Of a stretch of 64,000 bases of DNA, positions 46,191 to 57,171 are shown in pieces. A model generated the notes under the pieces. The model had not been told where the DNA came from. It saw only the letters and a list, made by a program, of their open reading frames with translations, and did no database searches. The stretch comes from Dryococelus australis (Eukaryota; Arthropoda; Insecta; Phasmatodea; Phasmatidae): contig CM056994.1 in NCBI GenBank assembly GCA_029891345.1, forward strand, positions 56,761,251 through 56,825,250. Direction: 5' to 3'. Position 1 is the stretch's first letter, and each line of letters begins with the position of its first letter. The position numbers were made by a program, and so were the translations under genes.

Positions 46191-46396
46191 TAACTGTACC
46201 CTCTCTTCCTCAGGCACCAGTGATGCCCTTGGACCGCTGTGCTCCGCACGCTCTAGAGGGAGGGTAAGGTCAGGGACGCGGAGCAGCTGCATGTAACTGT
46301 ACCCTCTCTTCCTCAGGCACCAGTGATGCCCTTGGACCGCTGTGCTCCGCACGCTCTAGAGGGAGGGTAAGGTCAGGGACGCGGAGCAGCTGCATG
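46191..46396. repeat. 2 x 103-bp tandem duplication with exon-like layout
   Basis: The unit starting TAACTGTACCCTCTCTTCCT occurs twice in perfect tandem. Each unit has a pyrimidine tract ending CTTCCTCAG and, about 50 bp later, GGAGGGTAAGG, i.e. an acceptor-like and a donor-like signal enclosing a short open stretch. Whether it is ever spliced is unknown. GC-rich relative to its flanks. Confidence 0.75.
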
Positions 46397-46404
46397 TAAC
46401 AATC

Positions 46405-46584
46405 ATATTGTAATTGTAAAGGGCTTTTTAACGTCCCCCGGTTTTATGCTTGAAAGCTTAGCAGGGGGCGGCTTACAGGCTAACTTATAAACTAACTTAA
46501 ATTAACACCCATGCCTTACCCGGGATTCGAACCCAGAGCCTCCCACACCCCATATCAGTGGCGCACCAACTGACTGCGCCTCGG
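46405..46584 (-). mobile_element. SINE family 2 copy (tRNA-derived)
   Basis: On the minus strand: a head with GTTGGTGCGCCACTG (A-box-like) and GGTTCGAATCCCGGGTAAGG (B box), then TGTTAATTTAAGTTAGTTTA and a GC block ending AACCGGGGGACGTTAAAAAG, with a TTACAATTAC tail. The second copy is at 54297-54476. Confidence 0.85.
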
Positions 46585-47236
46585 AAAGTCAGCATAACAA
46601 AAATAATTACTTTAGTTTTACGTGATAAAAATTTTAGTAATAATGCTTACAAATATATTTACTAATATATTTTATGCACATCAATTTTATACAAGAAAAT
46701 TATAATATTTTACAACTAATCAATGTAAACAAAATACGTCATTAAAAATATTTGTCAGCATCAGCGCCAAAATTTTTTATACAAACCTTGCCTTACTTGA
46801 CGAAGAATGTCTTCTTGAAAAATGTGCTTTTGTAAGCATCCAAAATGGAAATTCGCTTGAATTTTGATTTGAAGTAAACTCTCAATAACTATTCTTTGAA
46901 AGATTTCTTATTAAGTAAATTATATCAAACTATTAGACCGAGTTGTAAAATATACGCACTATCGTTTCATATGGAGTAGAAATAGTACTTTTCTGACAAA
47001 CAATGTTGGTATTGCGTACTACATGTCGTACATGCTACATGTCGTACAATCGATTGCTGCGCTGCGCTGGAGCCACTCTCCTTCCACCTTAAGATGTTAG
47101 TACACTTTCCCTCGATAAGTTATAATGTTAAATACGATGTAACGTCGAGACTGATAGAGTTGCCTTTTGTTGAAGACCAAAATCACATTTCAATTTTACT
47201 AATGTCATAAATTCGTCTGTTGCATACATATTTGTA
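46585..47236. other. unassigned AT-rich sequence
   Basis: A short GTCGTACATGCTACATGTCG repeat lies near 47025-47045. Nothing else recognised. Confidence 0.4.
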
Positions 47237-47470
47237 TAGGCCGTTCACGGTAAAGTGAGCACTTTTAGAAGCTGTTTCATTAGAGATAATAACCAATAAA
47301 TACTTTACATTGGGGCCTCGGACTTTTGGTTTTGGATATGGTGAATGTATACACTGTTTTTATTACTCACATGGCAGGGTTTGCATTAACAAGAGGTGGT
47401 AGGATATAAATTGTTGAAAGAAAAAAGTAACTAGGGCTTCAAAAGTGCTTCCTTTACCGTGAACGGCCTA
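47237..47470 (-). mobile_element. MITE family II copy (reverse)
   Basis: TAGGCCGTTCACGGTAAAGT to CTTTACCGTGAACGGCCTA, TA flanks (47235-47236 and 47471-47472). The interior is the reverse of family II (GGTGGTAGGATATAAATTG, AAAAAGTAACTAGGGC). Both TIRs carry the same G-to-C change (GGCCG), suggesting a subfamily. Confidence 0.9.
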
Positions 47471-47608
47471 TAGAATAATGGTTGTACTAAGACAATTCAA
47501 CTGTGGGTTAAGAGAATTTCACACAAATAGGGCTTCTATTACGCCCATTTATCCTGTACATCCTATTTCTCCAACTCATTATGGGAATCTGAAATAACAT
47601 TAATTCTG

Positions 47609-47638
47609 GGTTAGGTTAGGTTTAGTTTAGGTTAGGTC
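47609..47638. repeat. short interstitial TTAGG-type repeat
   Basis: GGGTTAGGTTAGGTTTAGTT + TAGGTTAGG carries about four degenerate TTAGG units, the canonical insect telomere repeat. It is too short to indicate a former chromosome end. Confidence 0.5.
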
Positions 47639-49008
47639 ATAGTAGCTTAAGCCATCTCAATACGCGTAGGTTGGCTTAGGTGACTTCAATCACCATATAA
47701 CATCTTACAAAATATATTTAAGAAAATAATGAAAAGCACACGCGCATACTTTAAATTGTGTTAGAATTTTGTGAAATGAGATGTACCCAAACGCTATGTT
47801 AAGGTTTAAAAACGTGACTTCGATATTCGTGGAGATTCGTGAGCTAACGTTATAGTATTTGGGCAGAATACGGAAATATGTGTACATCGTCTTCAATCCA
47901 TGGCTGAAACCACATAACTTGTCTCACCACACGAACAGCATCCTCGACCAGATCAGAGTAGATTTTCTCGGGAGGCCCCTAACAAATGCGCCCACGTAGA
48001 CACCGTGGCAAAAAAAAAATCAGGCGTAACTTCCTATTTGTATATCAGATTGTTACATCCAAAACTAGCGTTTGCGCTTATGCATTCCAAGGTAAAACAT
48101 GATTCCCTTAACATCCATACCATTTTCTAACTCATACGACAGCTTTAACAAGTGTATTGCGTAGGTATATTCATTTGACTGTTGTATTCAGTGTAGTTAT
48201 AATTTAACAAATGTTCCGCATAGTTTTTCACAATTCCCCTTTATATACGTTCACCACAAGCAAAAAATTACCATTGAACAGGACCTAGCTACTCGTATCC
48301 TCTCGTCTAATCAGTGACACTGTAAAATTGTTAGAAGCAAAAATATTACGGCATTTAATTAATTATTTCTCAGATATGTATAAACCAAAGAAAAGTGCTT
48401 AAACCAACACTAATTTGCATTTATAATCTTACAGTTAAATATTAAGATATATTTATATACATGTATAAATTATTTTTCAAGATTTTATTTTGTATGTTCT
48501 TACTTGTAAATCATCTTTATTAAATTGAAAGGCAATATGATATAAACGAGTGATAAGAGCACAGACGATTCTCAGCTCGCGCTAAGAGGTGCCAATTTTT
48601 CTAATTAGGAGAGGAAAAAGAAATGTCTAACATAACAAAAATTATAAAATATTTAACCAAAAATTTTAATATTTCAAATTTAAATAACAGAGTCTGTTAA
48701 ACTAACTTAAATTAAATTATAAAATACATTTTTTGGATTTTCTAATGTAGTTTTGAAAAATTATTTATTAATTTAACTTAAAAGTTTCCTCCCCCCCCCC
48801 CCCTTGGTCATTTCTTTTTAGCTTTCAAAGTTGTTGTTAGAAATAAACTATCTCTGCAAATATCTTTCTTTACATTAGATGTGAATTTTTTTTCCTTAAA
48901 TTGGTCGAGATATTTAATTTATAATATGGTCTGGGGGATGTAGATGACGAGGGCCCGGGACAGTGAGCGGGTAGCAGTGGATGATAAACGAGCACACGTA
49001 GCTGCCAA
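47639..49008. other. unassigned AT-rich sequence
   Basis: Poly(C) run at 48791-48803. No gene or repeat partner recognised. Confidence 0.45.
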
Positions 49009-49345
49009 GGGGCCCGCGGTGGTGTAGCGGTTAGACTACTCGCCTCCCACCTAGGTGTATTGGGTTCGATTCCCGGTTGGTGTCGCTCTCGGATTTCCGC
49101 CCGTGGTGATCGCGCCGGACGATGCCGCTGGTCTGCGCGGTTTTCTCGGGGATGTCCCGTTCACCCCCGTCCTTACACTCTGGCGCTGCCTCACCCTCGT
49201 CGGCTCTCGAGACCTCGATGTCTCTCCTCGCCGCTCGGAACTGCCGACAGGCGGACGACGTCCCTTGCGTTTTTCACGCCGCGGCCTCGAGAAAGCGTAC
49301 GAGGCGGATCGTGGACGACGATACATGAAGTGACTCTCACTCTCC
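49009..49345 (+). mobile_element. SINE family 1 related copy (longer variant)
   Basis: The head GGGGCCCGCGGTGGTGTAGC + GGTTAG has A and B boxes (GGTTCGATTCCCGG) of better quality than the other copies. The central domain GACGATGCCGCTGGTCTGCG + CGGTTTTCTCGGGGATGTCC is followed by a different, CpG-rich 3' part and a TGACTCTCACTCTCC tail. Overlapping open frames on both strands (up to 140 codons) arise from the GC-rich SINE and are not genes. Confidence 0.75.
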
Positions 49346-49764
49346 TGGAGACATGTCGGAAGCGAAACCAGCCACTGGATAGCTCCAGGTTTGTAATTAG
49401 ATATCTCATTTGCTGCACCGTGTATCTGTACTCCAAGAACTTGTCCGCACATTTACCACATAATTGTATGCGCGTACTGTGAAAGCACTCGTCTGGTCAC
49501 GGGACGACGATAATGGACTTTATGTAATAATGTACAGTTCTTTACAGCGACATTAAAATGATCACGCACACTTAACTCTTTGTTGTTCAGTTGTCTGTTT
49601 AGTCAATATGGCGGACTAGATAGCGTCCACAAACGACTCCGCGTGGCGGGAAGAACAAATAATTTGAAAGTTTGTGAATACAATGCACACCACACACAGA
49701 ATACAGATGTCTAAACAGTATGAATGCCCCTTCGGCCACCCCCCCCCCCCCCAAAAAAAAACCC
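49346..49764. other. unassigned, poly(C)/poly(A) run
   Basis: A C-run then A-run at 49739-49760. Nothing recognised. Confidence 0.4.
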
Positions 49765-50290
49765 ACGCTAGCTTTCCTACATATGTTCAGGAAAGAGTCA
49801 AGTGTTTATAGTCTATTCGCGGTGTTTAGTTATTTCCTAAATACGCCACGTATCACAAGCGTTTTATTTAATTTTTCGTTAAATTTAATTTTTACCTGTA
49901 TTTTATTTATAAGTTATAATAATTCATTAATGATAAATTTAAAAAAACACAGTGAGATAACACATGCGTTGGTAACGCCTAGTAATAAATAGCTCTTATG
50001 CAAAATATCATTACAAGTGGGTGCGTACGTATTCGGTGCGTTGTCCCCCTGGTGCAATTTTCCAGAATCAAATAAGCTTTAGTCTGCACGAGGCGGAGGA
50101 GTATCCTAGAAGTAGAACTTGAGCAGGTCAGAAATGTGTGAAGTGACCGTGAATGGATTATAGCAAGTTTCCCAACTTTAATTTCCATATTTGCAGCCTG
50201 AAGTGCGTATGGAAAATATTTCCATACTATGTTTAGTCTAGTCTAAAAAGTTACTTTAGAGTTTAGGAAGTTTACAGAAAAAATTTACGG
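49765..50290 (+). repeat. R190 repeat split by a family III MITE
   Basis: TTTCCTACATATGTTCAGGA + AAGAGTCAAGTG (left part) resumes after the MITE as AAGTTTCCCAACTTT ... TTTAGGAAGTTTACAGAAA. Comparison with the uninterrupted copy at 42888 confirms the split. Confidence 0.7.
49809..50160 (-). mobile_element. MITE family III copy (reverse) inside R190
   Basis: TAGTCTATTCGCGGTGTTTA to GAAGTGACCGTGAATGGATTA with TA flanks (49807-49808 and 50161-50162). The interior is the reverse complement of the copies at 10953 and 18259 (ACGCCACGTATCACAAGCGT near its left). About 352 bp. Confidence 0.85.
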
Positions 50291-51421
50291 TCTGTTTACA
50301 GGAGATGTTTCCCCACGTGGACAACAATCAGAAATGAAAGAAAGAGCGTAGACTGGTGAATCCTACACTGTAAAGAGAATACAAAACACGACATTCTCAC
50401 GGAAAATGACTACAGGCTTGAAAAATTCTCAAATTCATTTCGAAATATTATAAACGTGAAACATTTGTATGTTTTCGTCGCTTTTGGGCAGAACAATTTT
50501 AAATAGATTCTGCAAACAATTTCATTAACCTGACCTAAAACTCGATTAATGTGAAATTATTAAGGCTGCACATTGGGCATATTTCGTAACCTAAATGTTT
50601 ACTTTTGAACATTATATACTACCTAACATTTGTTGTAACTGAAAATGTTATTTATTTTGCAGTAGTGCATTTAGTTTTTTAGTTTTACGTCACGTGGTTA
50701 TGAGCCATTACATAAAACCGATTCGGTGAACGGAAATTTTTTAGTAATGTTGAAGTGAATTTAAAACCGTCGCCAGCTTGAACTAGTCACAACAGCATAA
50801 CTCCTTAGCAAACACAACCACTGAAAACTACTTCGTTTGGAATATTTTTATATAAATGTTATTTTTATATAAATATTACTCAATACAATATAGGTAAGGT
50901 GTTACCATAGTATGTATTGACCATATGAAAACGTTCAATGAGCACGCTTTGCTTCCCCCAGTTCTACCCCCGCCACATCGCGTCACGTGACATCGTGTCG
51001 TCAGAAGGTGGGGATCTGTAGTGGTTCATTCTGTGGCAGCATTACATCAGCTCGAGTATACACAAGACTGTCATGGGCCAGCGAATGTTATCCATCTCTA
51101 TAAATCAGTATTCAGCCCACCAAACTGAAATACGCCCTACGCATAGAATTACACAAGGAATGCTAATCGCATCAATGCACCGGACTACCCCCGCCCACAG
51201 CCTAGAAATTCCTCCTACCACGACCCCGGTCCATAGAAGATACGATTTCGACGGGGAAGGCAGCGTTAAGCCACGCTGCTGCCCGGATGTAATACACGTG
51301 ACGACTTATCGCTCAGCGCTGGGGATATGAGTGTCCTAGTTGTGAAGGGGTGATGGAGCGATGGTGGAAAGAAATTCACGACAAGCGAGTGTAGTGTACG
51401 CAGTTTGTTGTAGGTAAGTTG
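50291..51421. other. unassigned sequence
   Basis: An 85-codon frame at 51073-51330 is the longest; no domain recognised. Nothing else supported. Confidence 0.4.
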
Positions 51422-52081
51422 CCAACTACTGTACGAGCACGTCGTCTCTTCCCAGAGCATATGGTTCTCTCGACAGTCCCTAGGGACAGTGCCACGTCCT
51501 CCTCTGGCTATATGTTGAGACATACTTCCTTCCAACTACTGTACGAGCACGTCGTCTCTTCCCAGAGCATATGGTTCTCTCGACAGTCCCTAGGGACAGT
51601 GCCACGTCCTCCTCTGGCTATATGTTGAGACATACTTCCTTCCAACTACTGTACGAGCACGTCGTCTCTTCCCAGAGCATATGGTTCTCTCGACAGTCCC
51701 TAGGGACAGTTCCACGTCCTCCTCTGGCTATATGTTGAGACATACTTCCTTCCAACTACTGTACGAGCACGTCGTCTCTTCCCAGAGCATATGGTTCTCT
51801 CGACAGTCCCTAGGGACAGTGCCACGTCCTCCTCTGGCTATATGTTGAGACATACTTCCTTCCAACTACTGTACGAGCACGTCGTCTCTTCCCAGAGCAT
51901 ATGGTTCTCTCGACAGTCCCTAGGGACAGTGCCACGTCCTCCTCTGGCTATATGTTGAGACATACTTCCTTCCAACTACTGTACGAGCACGTCGTCTCTT
52001 CCCAGAGCATATGGTTCTCTCGACAGTCCCTAGGGACAGTGCCACGTCCTCCTCTGGCTATATGTTGAGACATACTTCCTT
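51422..52081. repeat. 6 x 110-bp near-perfect tandem repeat
   Basis: Units start at 51422, 51532, 51642, 51752, 51862 and 51972, each beginning CCAACTACTGTACGAGCACG. The only difference noticed is one T-for-G at about 51711 (CAGTTCCAC). Each unit contains the 12-bp palindrome GTCCCTAGGGAC. The near-identity implies very recent amplification or ongoing homogenisation. Period 110 is not a multiple of three, so the open frames are not proteins. Confidence 0.97.
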
Positions 52082-52177
52082 CCAACTTCGGGGTTGCCAT
52101 TTCGCATCTCGCCACCAGAAGCATTCAGACATAATCCTTTCCCTTCAACCGTCCTTCAGTCACCGGTATTTATTGTA

Positions 52178-52412
52178 TAGGTTATTCACGCTAAAGTGAG
52201 CACATTTGAGGCCCTAGTTACTTTTTCCGGTGGGCCCTTTTCCATCCTTTAACCACCATTTGTAAATATATTGCCATGTAAGTAATAAACACAGTGTGTG
52301 TATTCCACCACACTCGGAAGTTAACGCCTAAAGCTACAATAAATTATATTTATTGACTATTAATCCAAATGAGAGTACTTTCATAAGTGCTCACTTTACC
52401 GTGAACAGCCTA
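52178..52412 (+). mobile_element. MITE family II copy
   Basis: TAGGTTATTCACGCTAAAGT to CTTTACCGTGAACAGCCTA with TA flanks (52176-52177 and 52413-52414). Confidence 0.9.
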
Positions 52413-53066
52413 TAGTATCGTTTCGTGTTGTAAAACTTGGGGGGGGGGGTTGCTTTGTGCATGGGTTAATCCGTAAAAGCACTGTTTACCTTTTGTAACG
52501 TTCTTTCCACCATTGCACCTTCCACTGTGCAAGGAGTCAGTGTGTTACGTGACACAGCGGTAGCAGTCTGTCAGGTCCACACGAACATTTGTTAAACTTA
52601 GCATCGAGTTGTAATACACTTTCGAAAACAAAAGACAATAATACGTTTTTGTGAGACTTGAAAATATAAATTTTAAGGCATCTTGCATGTTGCAAATATT
52701 TTTTTATTGGAACCCAAAAAAAAAAAAAAAAAATCGGGGTACTGTTTATGACAAAATAACAAATGAATTTACCTTACGCTTGTAAATGCACCCGCACTGA
52801 AATTTGTTTGTCATTTCGTGAGCACAGCGTTGGAGCCACTGCTCGAAGTCGCGCGGTTGCTCGTTTCACGACCCAATAACTGCCCTCGTAGATGTGGCAG
52901 GATGACGATATAACGTCACGTCACAATTCCAGTATTTAAATAATACCCTACCACGATCGATATATCGAAGTACCGCACAGCTAAGGTACGCGTACGAGGT
53001 CCACGTTTAGTGACGGCTGAAGGTCAGTTTACGACGGAAAACGTATACGTAACGAACGTGTAGGTA
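52413..53066. other. unassigned sequence
   Basis: G-run at 52440-52449 and A-run at about 52718-52733. No gene recognised. Confidence 0.4.
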
Positions 53067-53304
53067 TAGGCTGTTCATGGTAAAGTGAACCATTTTTGAG
53101 TCCCTAGTTACTTTTTCCTTTCAGTCATATTTTATCTTCTAACCACGTTTTAAAATATTTATTTGCCATGCAAGTAATAAACATAGTGTATATATTCCTC
53201 CGCACTCGGAAGTTAACTTCTAGGGCTCAAATGAAATATATTTATCGACTCTTTTTCCAAATGAGAGGACTTTCAGAACTACTCACTTTACCGTGAATAG
53301 CCTA
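53067..53304 (+). mobile_element. MITE family II copy
   Basis: TAGGCTGTTCATGGTAAAGT to CTTTACCGTGAATAGCCTA with TA flanks (53065-53066 and 53305-53306). 238 bp. Confidence 0.92.
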
Positions 53305-53628
53305 TACCGAAGTGAAAGATGGTTGACGGTCATCGTGTACGTGTAGTGTACGAAATTGTGATATTTTATTTCGGGTCTTGTAAGTAAGGTATTATTCAGC
53401 CAATAGAATTAAAGGAGGAGAAAGAATAAGAAATAAAATATTAAATTTATTTGAAGAAAAAAAAACTTCGTTTTTGTTTTCCTTTTCTCCTTTGAATAAT
53501 GAATCTAAATTATTATATTTGGTGTTGAATCCCTGCTTCACTAGACTCAAGATTATTTCTAGTCGTGTGTGACTCGACACCCACATTCCCTATGAACCAC
53601 AACGTTCAATGCAGACGTATCTAGCGTA
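53305..53628. other. unassigned sequence
   Basis: AT-rich, nothing recognised. Confidence 0.4.
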
Positions 53629-54296
53629 TACTCCACTCACGGTTACTCCACACTCTTCTGAAGCTCTGCTAAAGTTGTACTTCAAATATATTCCTCCGCC
53701 TTATAAACAAAATATAGATAATTACACCAGAGGACCAACGCACCGCATTCGTGCACACGCACTTTAATGATATTTTTGCATAAGAACTATTTCTTACTAG
53801 TCATTACCAACACACCTATTTTGCCACTGTCTCTATTAATATTAGTTATAAATAAAATGTATATATAAATAATAAATAAAATATAAATAAAAGTTAAATT
53901 TAACCAAAAATAAGGTACTTTAATGATATCAGCAGTATAAACCACTTTTGATATCTTAATCCTAATAATATTATAAATGCGAAAGTTTATATGTTTGTTT
54001 GTTTCTCAATCGCGTCATAACGGCTCGACGAATTTGAATGAAATTTGGTACAGGGGTAGATTATATTCTGGATTAGCGCATGCGGTACTTTTCATCCTGG
54101 AAAAACGAACAGTTTCCTAGGGAATATATAAAATATGCCACCAACCATTTGAGTAGGTGCTAGGTGGTGGTCTGTTTTTTATAGTTTGCACGCATGTGGA
54201 TCACCGGGTAACAGCTAGTATGACATATTTAGGTAACAACCAAACATTATTTTTTTCAAAGGTTTGGTTCAAAAAGTGTGAACAAGCCGCGAATAG
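53629..54296 (+). mobile_element. MITE family III copy carrying a Helentron-like insertion
   Basis: TACTCCACTCACGGTTACTC at the left and GTGTGAACAAGCCGCGAATA + G at the right, TA before the left end. The normal family III interior is interrupted at about 53957 and resumes at 54220 with GACATATTTAGGTAACAACC. Confidence 0.8.
53958..54219 (+). mobile_element. Helentron/Helitron-like non-autonomous element
   Basis: It begins ATCCTAATAATATTATAAAT + GCGAAAG, continues with TTTGTTTGTTTCTCAATCGC and GACGAATTTGAATGAAATTT, and ends TCACCGGGTAACAGCTAGTA. This beginning, the low-complexity GTTTGTTTGTTT, and the CGGGTAACAGCTAGT end are typical of a very widespread class of insect Helentron-type elements. 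There are no inverted repeats and no target duplication, as expected for that class. Confidence 0.75.
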
Positions 54297-54476
54297 TATT
54301 GTATTGTAAAAGGCTTTTTAACATCCCCCGGTTTTATGCTTGAAAACTTGGGAGGGGACGGCTTACATACTAACTTATAACCCAACTTAAATTAACACCC
54401 ATGCCTTATCTGGGATTCGAACCCACAGCCTCCCGCACCCCAATTCGGTGGCGCACCAACCGACTGCGCAACACGA
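54297..54476 (-). mobile_element. SINE family 2 copy with 11-bp target duplication
   Basis: Same structure as 46405-46584: minus-strand head with GGTTGGTGCGCCACCG and GGTTCGAATCCCAGATAAGG, tail CTTTTACAATACAATA. The exact duplication GCCGCGAATAG flanks it (54286-54296 and 54477-54487), showing it inserted as a unit by target-primed retrotransposition into the junction of two family III MITE copies. Confidence 0.92.
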
Positions 54477-54487
54477 GCCGCGAATAG

Positions 54488-54775
54488 ACTCTGTTGTAAC
54501 AGTATTTTGTAAAAGGACAATTTCTTACTAGGCGCTACCAACACACATATTTTCTCCCTGGTTTTATTCAAATTATTTATAAATGAAGCATTATAATTTA
54601 TAGATAAAATATTAATAACATTTCAATTTAACAGAAAAAAAAAGTAACTTTAATGAAGACAAGTATAAAACGTTTGTGATACAGGGCGTATTTTGAAAAC
54701 AACCAAGCGTGTCATACATGGGGAGATTTTTCAAAGGTTTGATTCTAAAAGGCCGAAGAAAGCGCGAATAGACTA
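54488..54775 (+). mobile_element. partial family III MITE in tandem
   Basis: CTGTTGTAACAGTATTTTGT through AAGAAAGCGCGAATAGACTA. It lacks about the first 140 bp of the family and directly follows the right end of the copy at 53629-54296 once the SINE is removed. Confidence 0.75.
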
Positions 54776-55110
54776 TGCACGAAATTAATGGCGAGCGGGC
54801 TTCGAATCCCCGCGGGCGAATGGTCTCTCCTCGCCGGACGGGCTGCAGCCGTGGCGTCACGATCAACGACGCGGATGTTACGCAACAGCCCGCCTTGTAT
54901 GATTAGCACTCGGCTTCCTGCTGCGGCGCCGGTTACTTCCGCAAGCCGCGGCGGCTCTCACGCTGGCAGAACTGGACACGGAGAAGGAACATGTGTTTGT
55001 AGCGTTCAGTATATCGCTCAAGATAGAAGTAGAGTGCCTTCCGAAGTAGCGATGCACCCGACTAAAAAAAAAAAAAACATGCAGAACTCTTTAAAATTAA
55101 GTCAACACTA
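54776..55110. other. CpG-rich patch, unassigned
   Basis: 54790-55000 is GC- and CpG-rich with open frames on both strands (107 codons plus, 84 minus), none recognised. An A-run lies at 55063-55077. Confidence 0.35.
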
Positions 55111-55179
55111 AAAACAATTGTCAGAAAAGTACGGTTTATGTGCACATGAAAGAAGGAGGCATATATATTGTAATACTGT

Positions 55180-56216
55180 AAAATCTTTAAGCGAATTTAC
55201 ATTCTGAGTGTATTTTTTTTTTCATGGAACGATCTTCATTCTACATTAGCCCAGTCGATGATTGTACACTGCCATTATACAAAGTTAATCTAAATTCGAT
55301 TACATAGTTTCGTAGATATAGTACACTAAGCTAAATATTTTTATAGCCACCATTATCAAAATAAGTGTCTGTCAGGTCTAGAAAAGACTTATGGTTATAC
55401 GGCCTAATGCAGCATATCTTCTTCACCAAATTAGGTAAGAATGGGTTGATTGTTTCCCGATATACGACATAAATAATTAATATTTATTGTGGGGCTAACT
55501 TACAAAATGGCTGAGAAATGAGCCTTTGTTTAGACAAATTTTATGTTTGAAATTTATACTGCTAGCATATAAAGTCAAATTGGAATTTGTTTTGTTAAGA
55601 AAATATATTAAGTTAAAATATTTTAATAGCCACCATTCTGAAAATAAGTGTTTGACCTACTTCAAACATACCAGTTTACACCACCTGCTACAGTGCAAAT
55701 TGTTTGCCATATCTCGTAGGAATCTGTTCATTGTTTACCGAGATATGACATAGAAGCTTTATGTTTTCATTTAACGCTATCTTACAAAATGGCCGACAAA
55801 TTGTTATGTGTTGGCATATATGATTCCTGTAATAGATACGTTCAGCACACAAAATTGTGCTGAAATTGGATAAAATGATATAGTAGATATACCAAATAAA
55901 CCTAAAGTATTTGTACGGTCGCCATTTTGAAAGTAAGTATCTAATAAATTTTAATCACTTGTGTTTACCTTGTCTGTCATAATATTACATACATACCAAA
56001 TTAAGTGAGAATTACTTTAATAGTTTTCGAGATATAATGTAAAATCTTAAGTTTTCATTTGGTACTATCTCAAAAAATGGTGGACTAACAACAATATCCA
56101 TTTCAAAATTTGATGCATATATGATTCTCTGTCAGCATACGAATTGGTTTAAATCGGTTGAATGGTTCTCGAAAATATGACATGTCGCCCTAAATAATAA
56201 CATGTATGCCATTTTG
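55180..56216 (-). repeat. diverged ~140-bp repeat array, left arm (minus polarity)
   Basis: On the minus strand a motif approximating TATCTCGGAAACAATCAACC + GATTTTTACCAAATTTGGT recurs at about 55430, 55720, 55870, 56020 and 56160, i.e. every 140-150 bp or a multiple. Each is accompanied by a block like CAAAATGGCGGC (minus strand), at about 55355, 55630, 55790 and 55925. The copies are very diverged. Confidence 0.6.
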
Positions 56217-56644
56217 AAAGTAAGTGCCCGGCGTAGTCGAAAACTATAGAAGTCAGGTGTCCTTACTTAGTACTATATGTGTGCCGAGTTTGGTGACATT
56301 CGGTTCACGCGTTCGAAAATTGAAAGTAAGTGCCCGGCGTAGTCGAAAACTATAGAAGTCAGGTGTCCTTACTTAGTACTATATGTGTGCCGCGTTTGGT
56401 GACATTCGGTTCACGCGTTCAATAATTGAAAGTAAGTGCCCGGCGTAGTCGAAAACTATAGAAGTCAGGTGTCCTTACTTAGTACTATATGTGTGCCGCG
56501 TTTGGTGACATTCGGTTCACGCGTTCAATAATTGAAAGTAAGTGCCCGGCGTAGTCGAAAACTATAGAAGTCAGGTGTCCTTACTTAGTACTATATGTGT
56601 GCCGCGTTTGGTGACATTCGGTTCACGCGTTCGAAAATTGAAAG
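56217..56644. repeat. 4 x 106-bp tandem repeat
   Basis: Units start at 56221, 56327, 56433 and 56539, each beginning TAAGTGCCCGGCGTAGTCGA. Differences are few (CCGAG/CCGCG, CGAAAA/AATAAT). Each unit embeds one minus-strand copy of the surrounding array's motif (GAACGCGTGAACCGAATGTC), so it is a recent amplification of one unit of the old array. Confidence 0.95.
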
Positions 56645-57171
56645 GGGATGGGGACTCACACATGCACAGACACCTACACGCCTATATACACATACACACC
56701 TACACAGGAAAGTCAATACTCTCCCCGGAAAGTAGGCTAAAAATAAAACGTCCACGTGATGTATCGAGGATTATTCGACCAATTCTCGTCACATTTGGCA
56801 AGTAAGTAATACAATGGTGGGCCATGTAAATTGATTAGGAACTCATTCCCAAAATGGAGGCAATGCATATATTTGAGGTATATTTGTCATATCTGCAATA
56901 CCGTTCAAATAATTTCGACCAGATTCTGTACGCTGAAAGTATTTATTACAAGCCTCATTTGGGCCAACATATAGCGACTTTTGGTCCTCATTTTGTGAGA
57001 TAGCTCCACACGAATAAATAAAACTTTTTATGTCACATATCCGGAAACAACTGATCGGTTCCTGCCAAATTTGGCAAACAAGTAATACTGCGGCAGGTGG
57101 TAAAAAATTGTATGTTTTAATAGGTGAGGGACTTAATTTCAAAATAATGGCAATACAGTTAATTTAGCTTA

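Noticed and set aside
47609-47638. Ancient telomere or chromosome-fusion site
   Set aside because: Only about four degenerate TTAGG units, a length common by chance or as binding-site-like sequence in insects.
49051-49482. Overlapping 92-140-codon ORFs on both strands
   Set aside because: They lie inside a GC-rich tRNA-derived SINE copy; both strands and several frames are open, which is a composition effect.
51422-52081. CRISPR-like array
   Set aside because: The whole 110-bp unit is repeated with no unique spacers, and the DNA is eukaryotic.
51419-52199. ORFs of 60-70 codons repeating the same sequence
   Set aside because: They are translations of the 110-bp tandem repeat, whose period is not a multiple of three.
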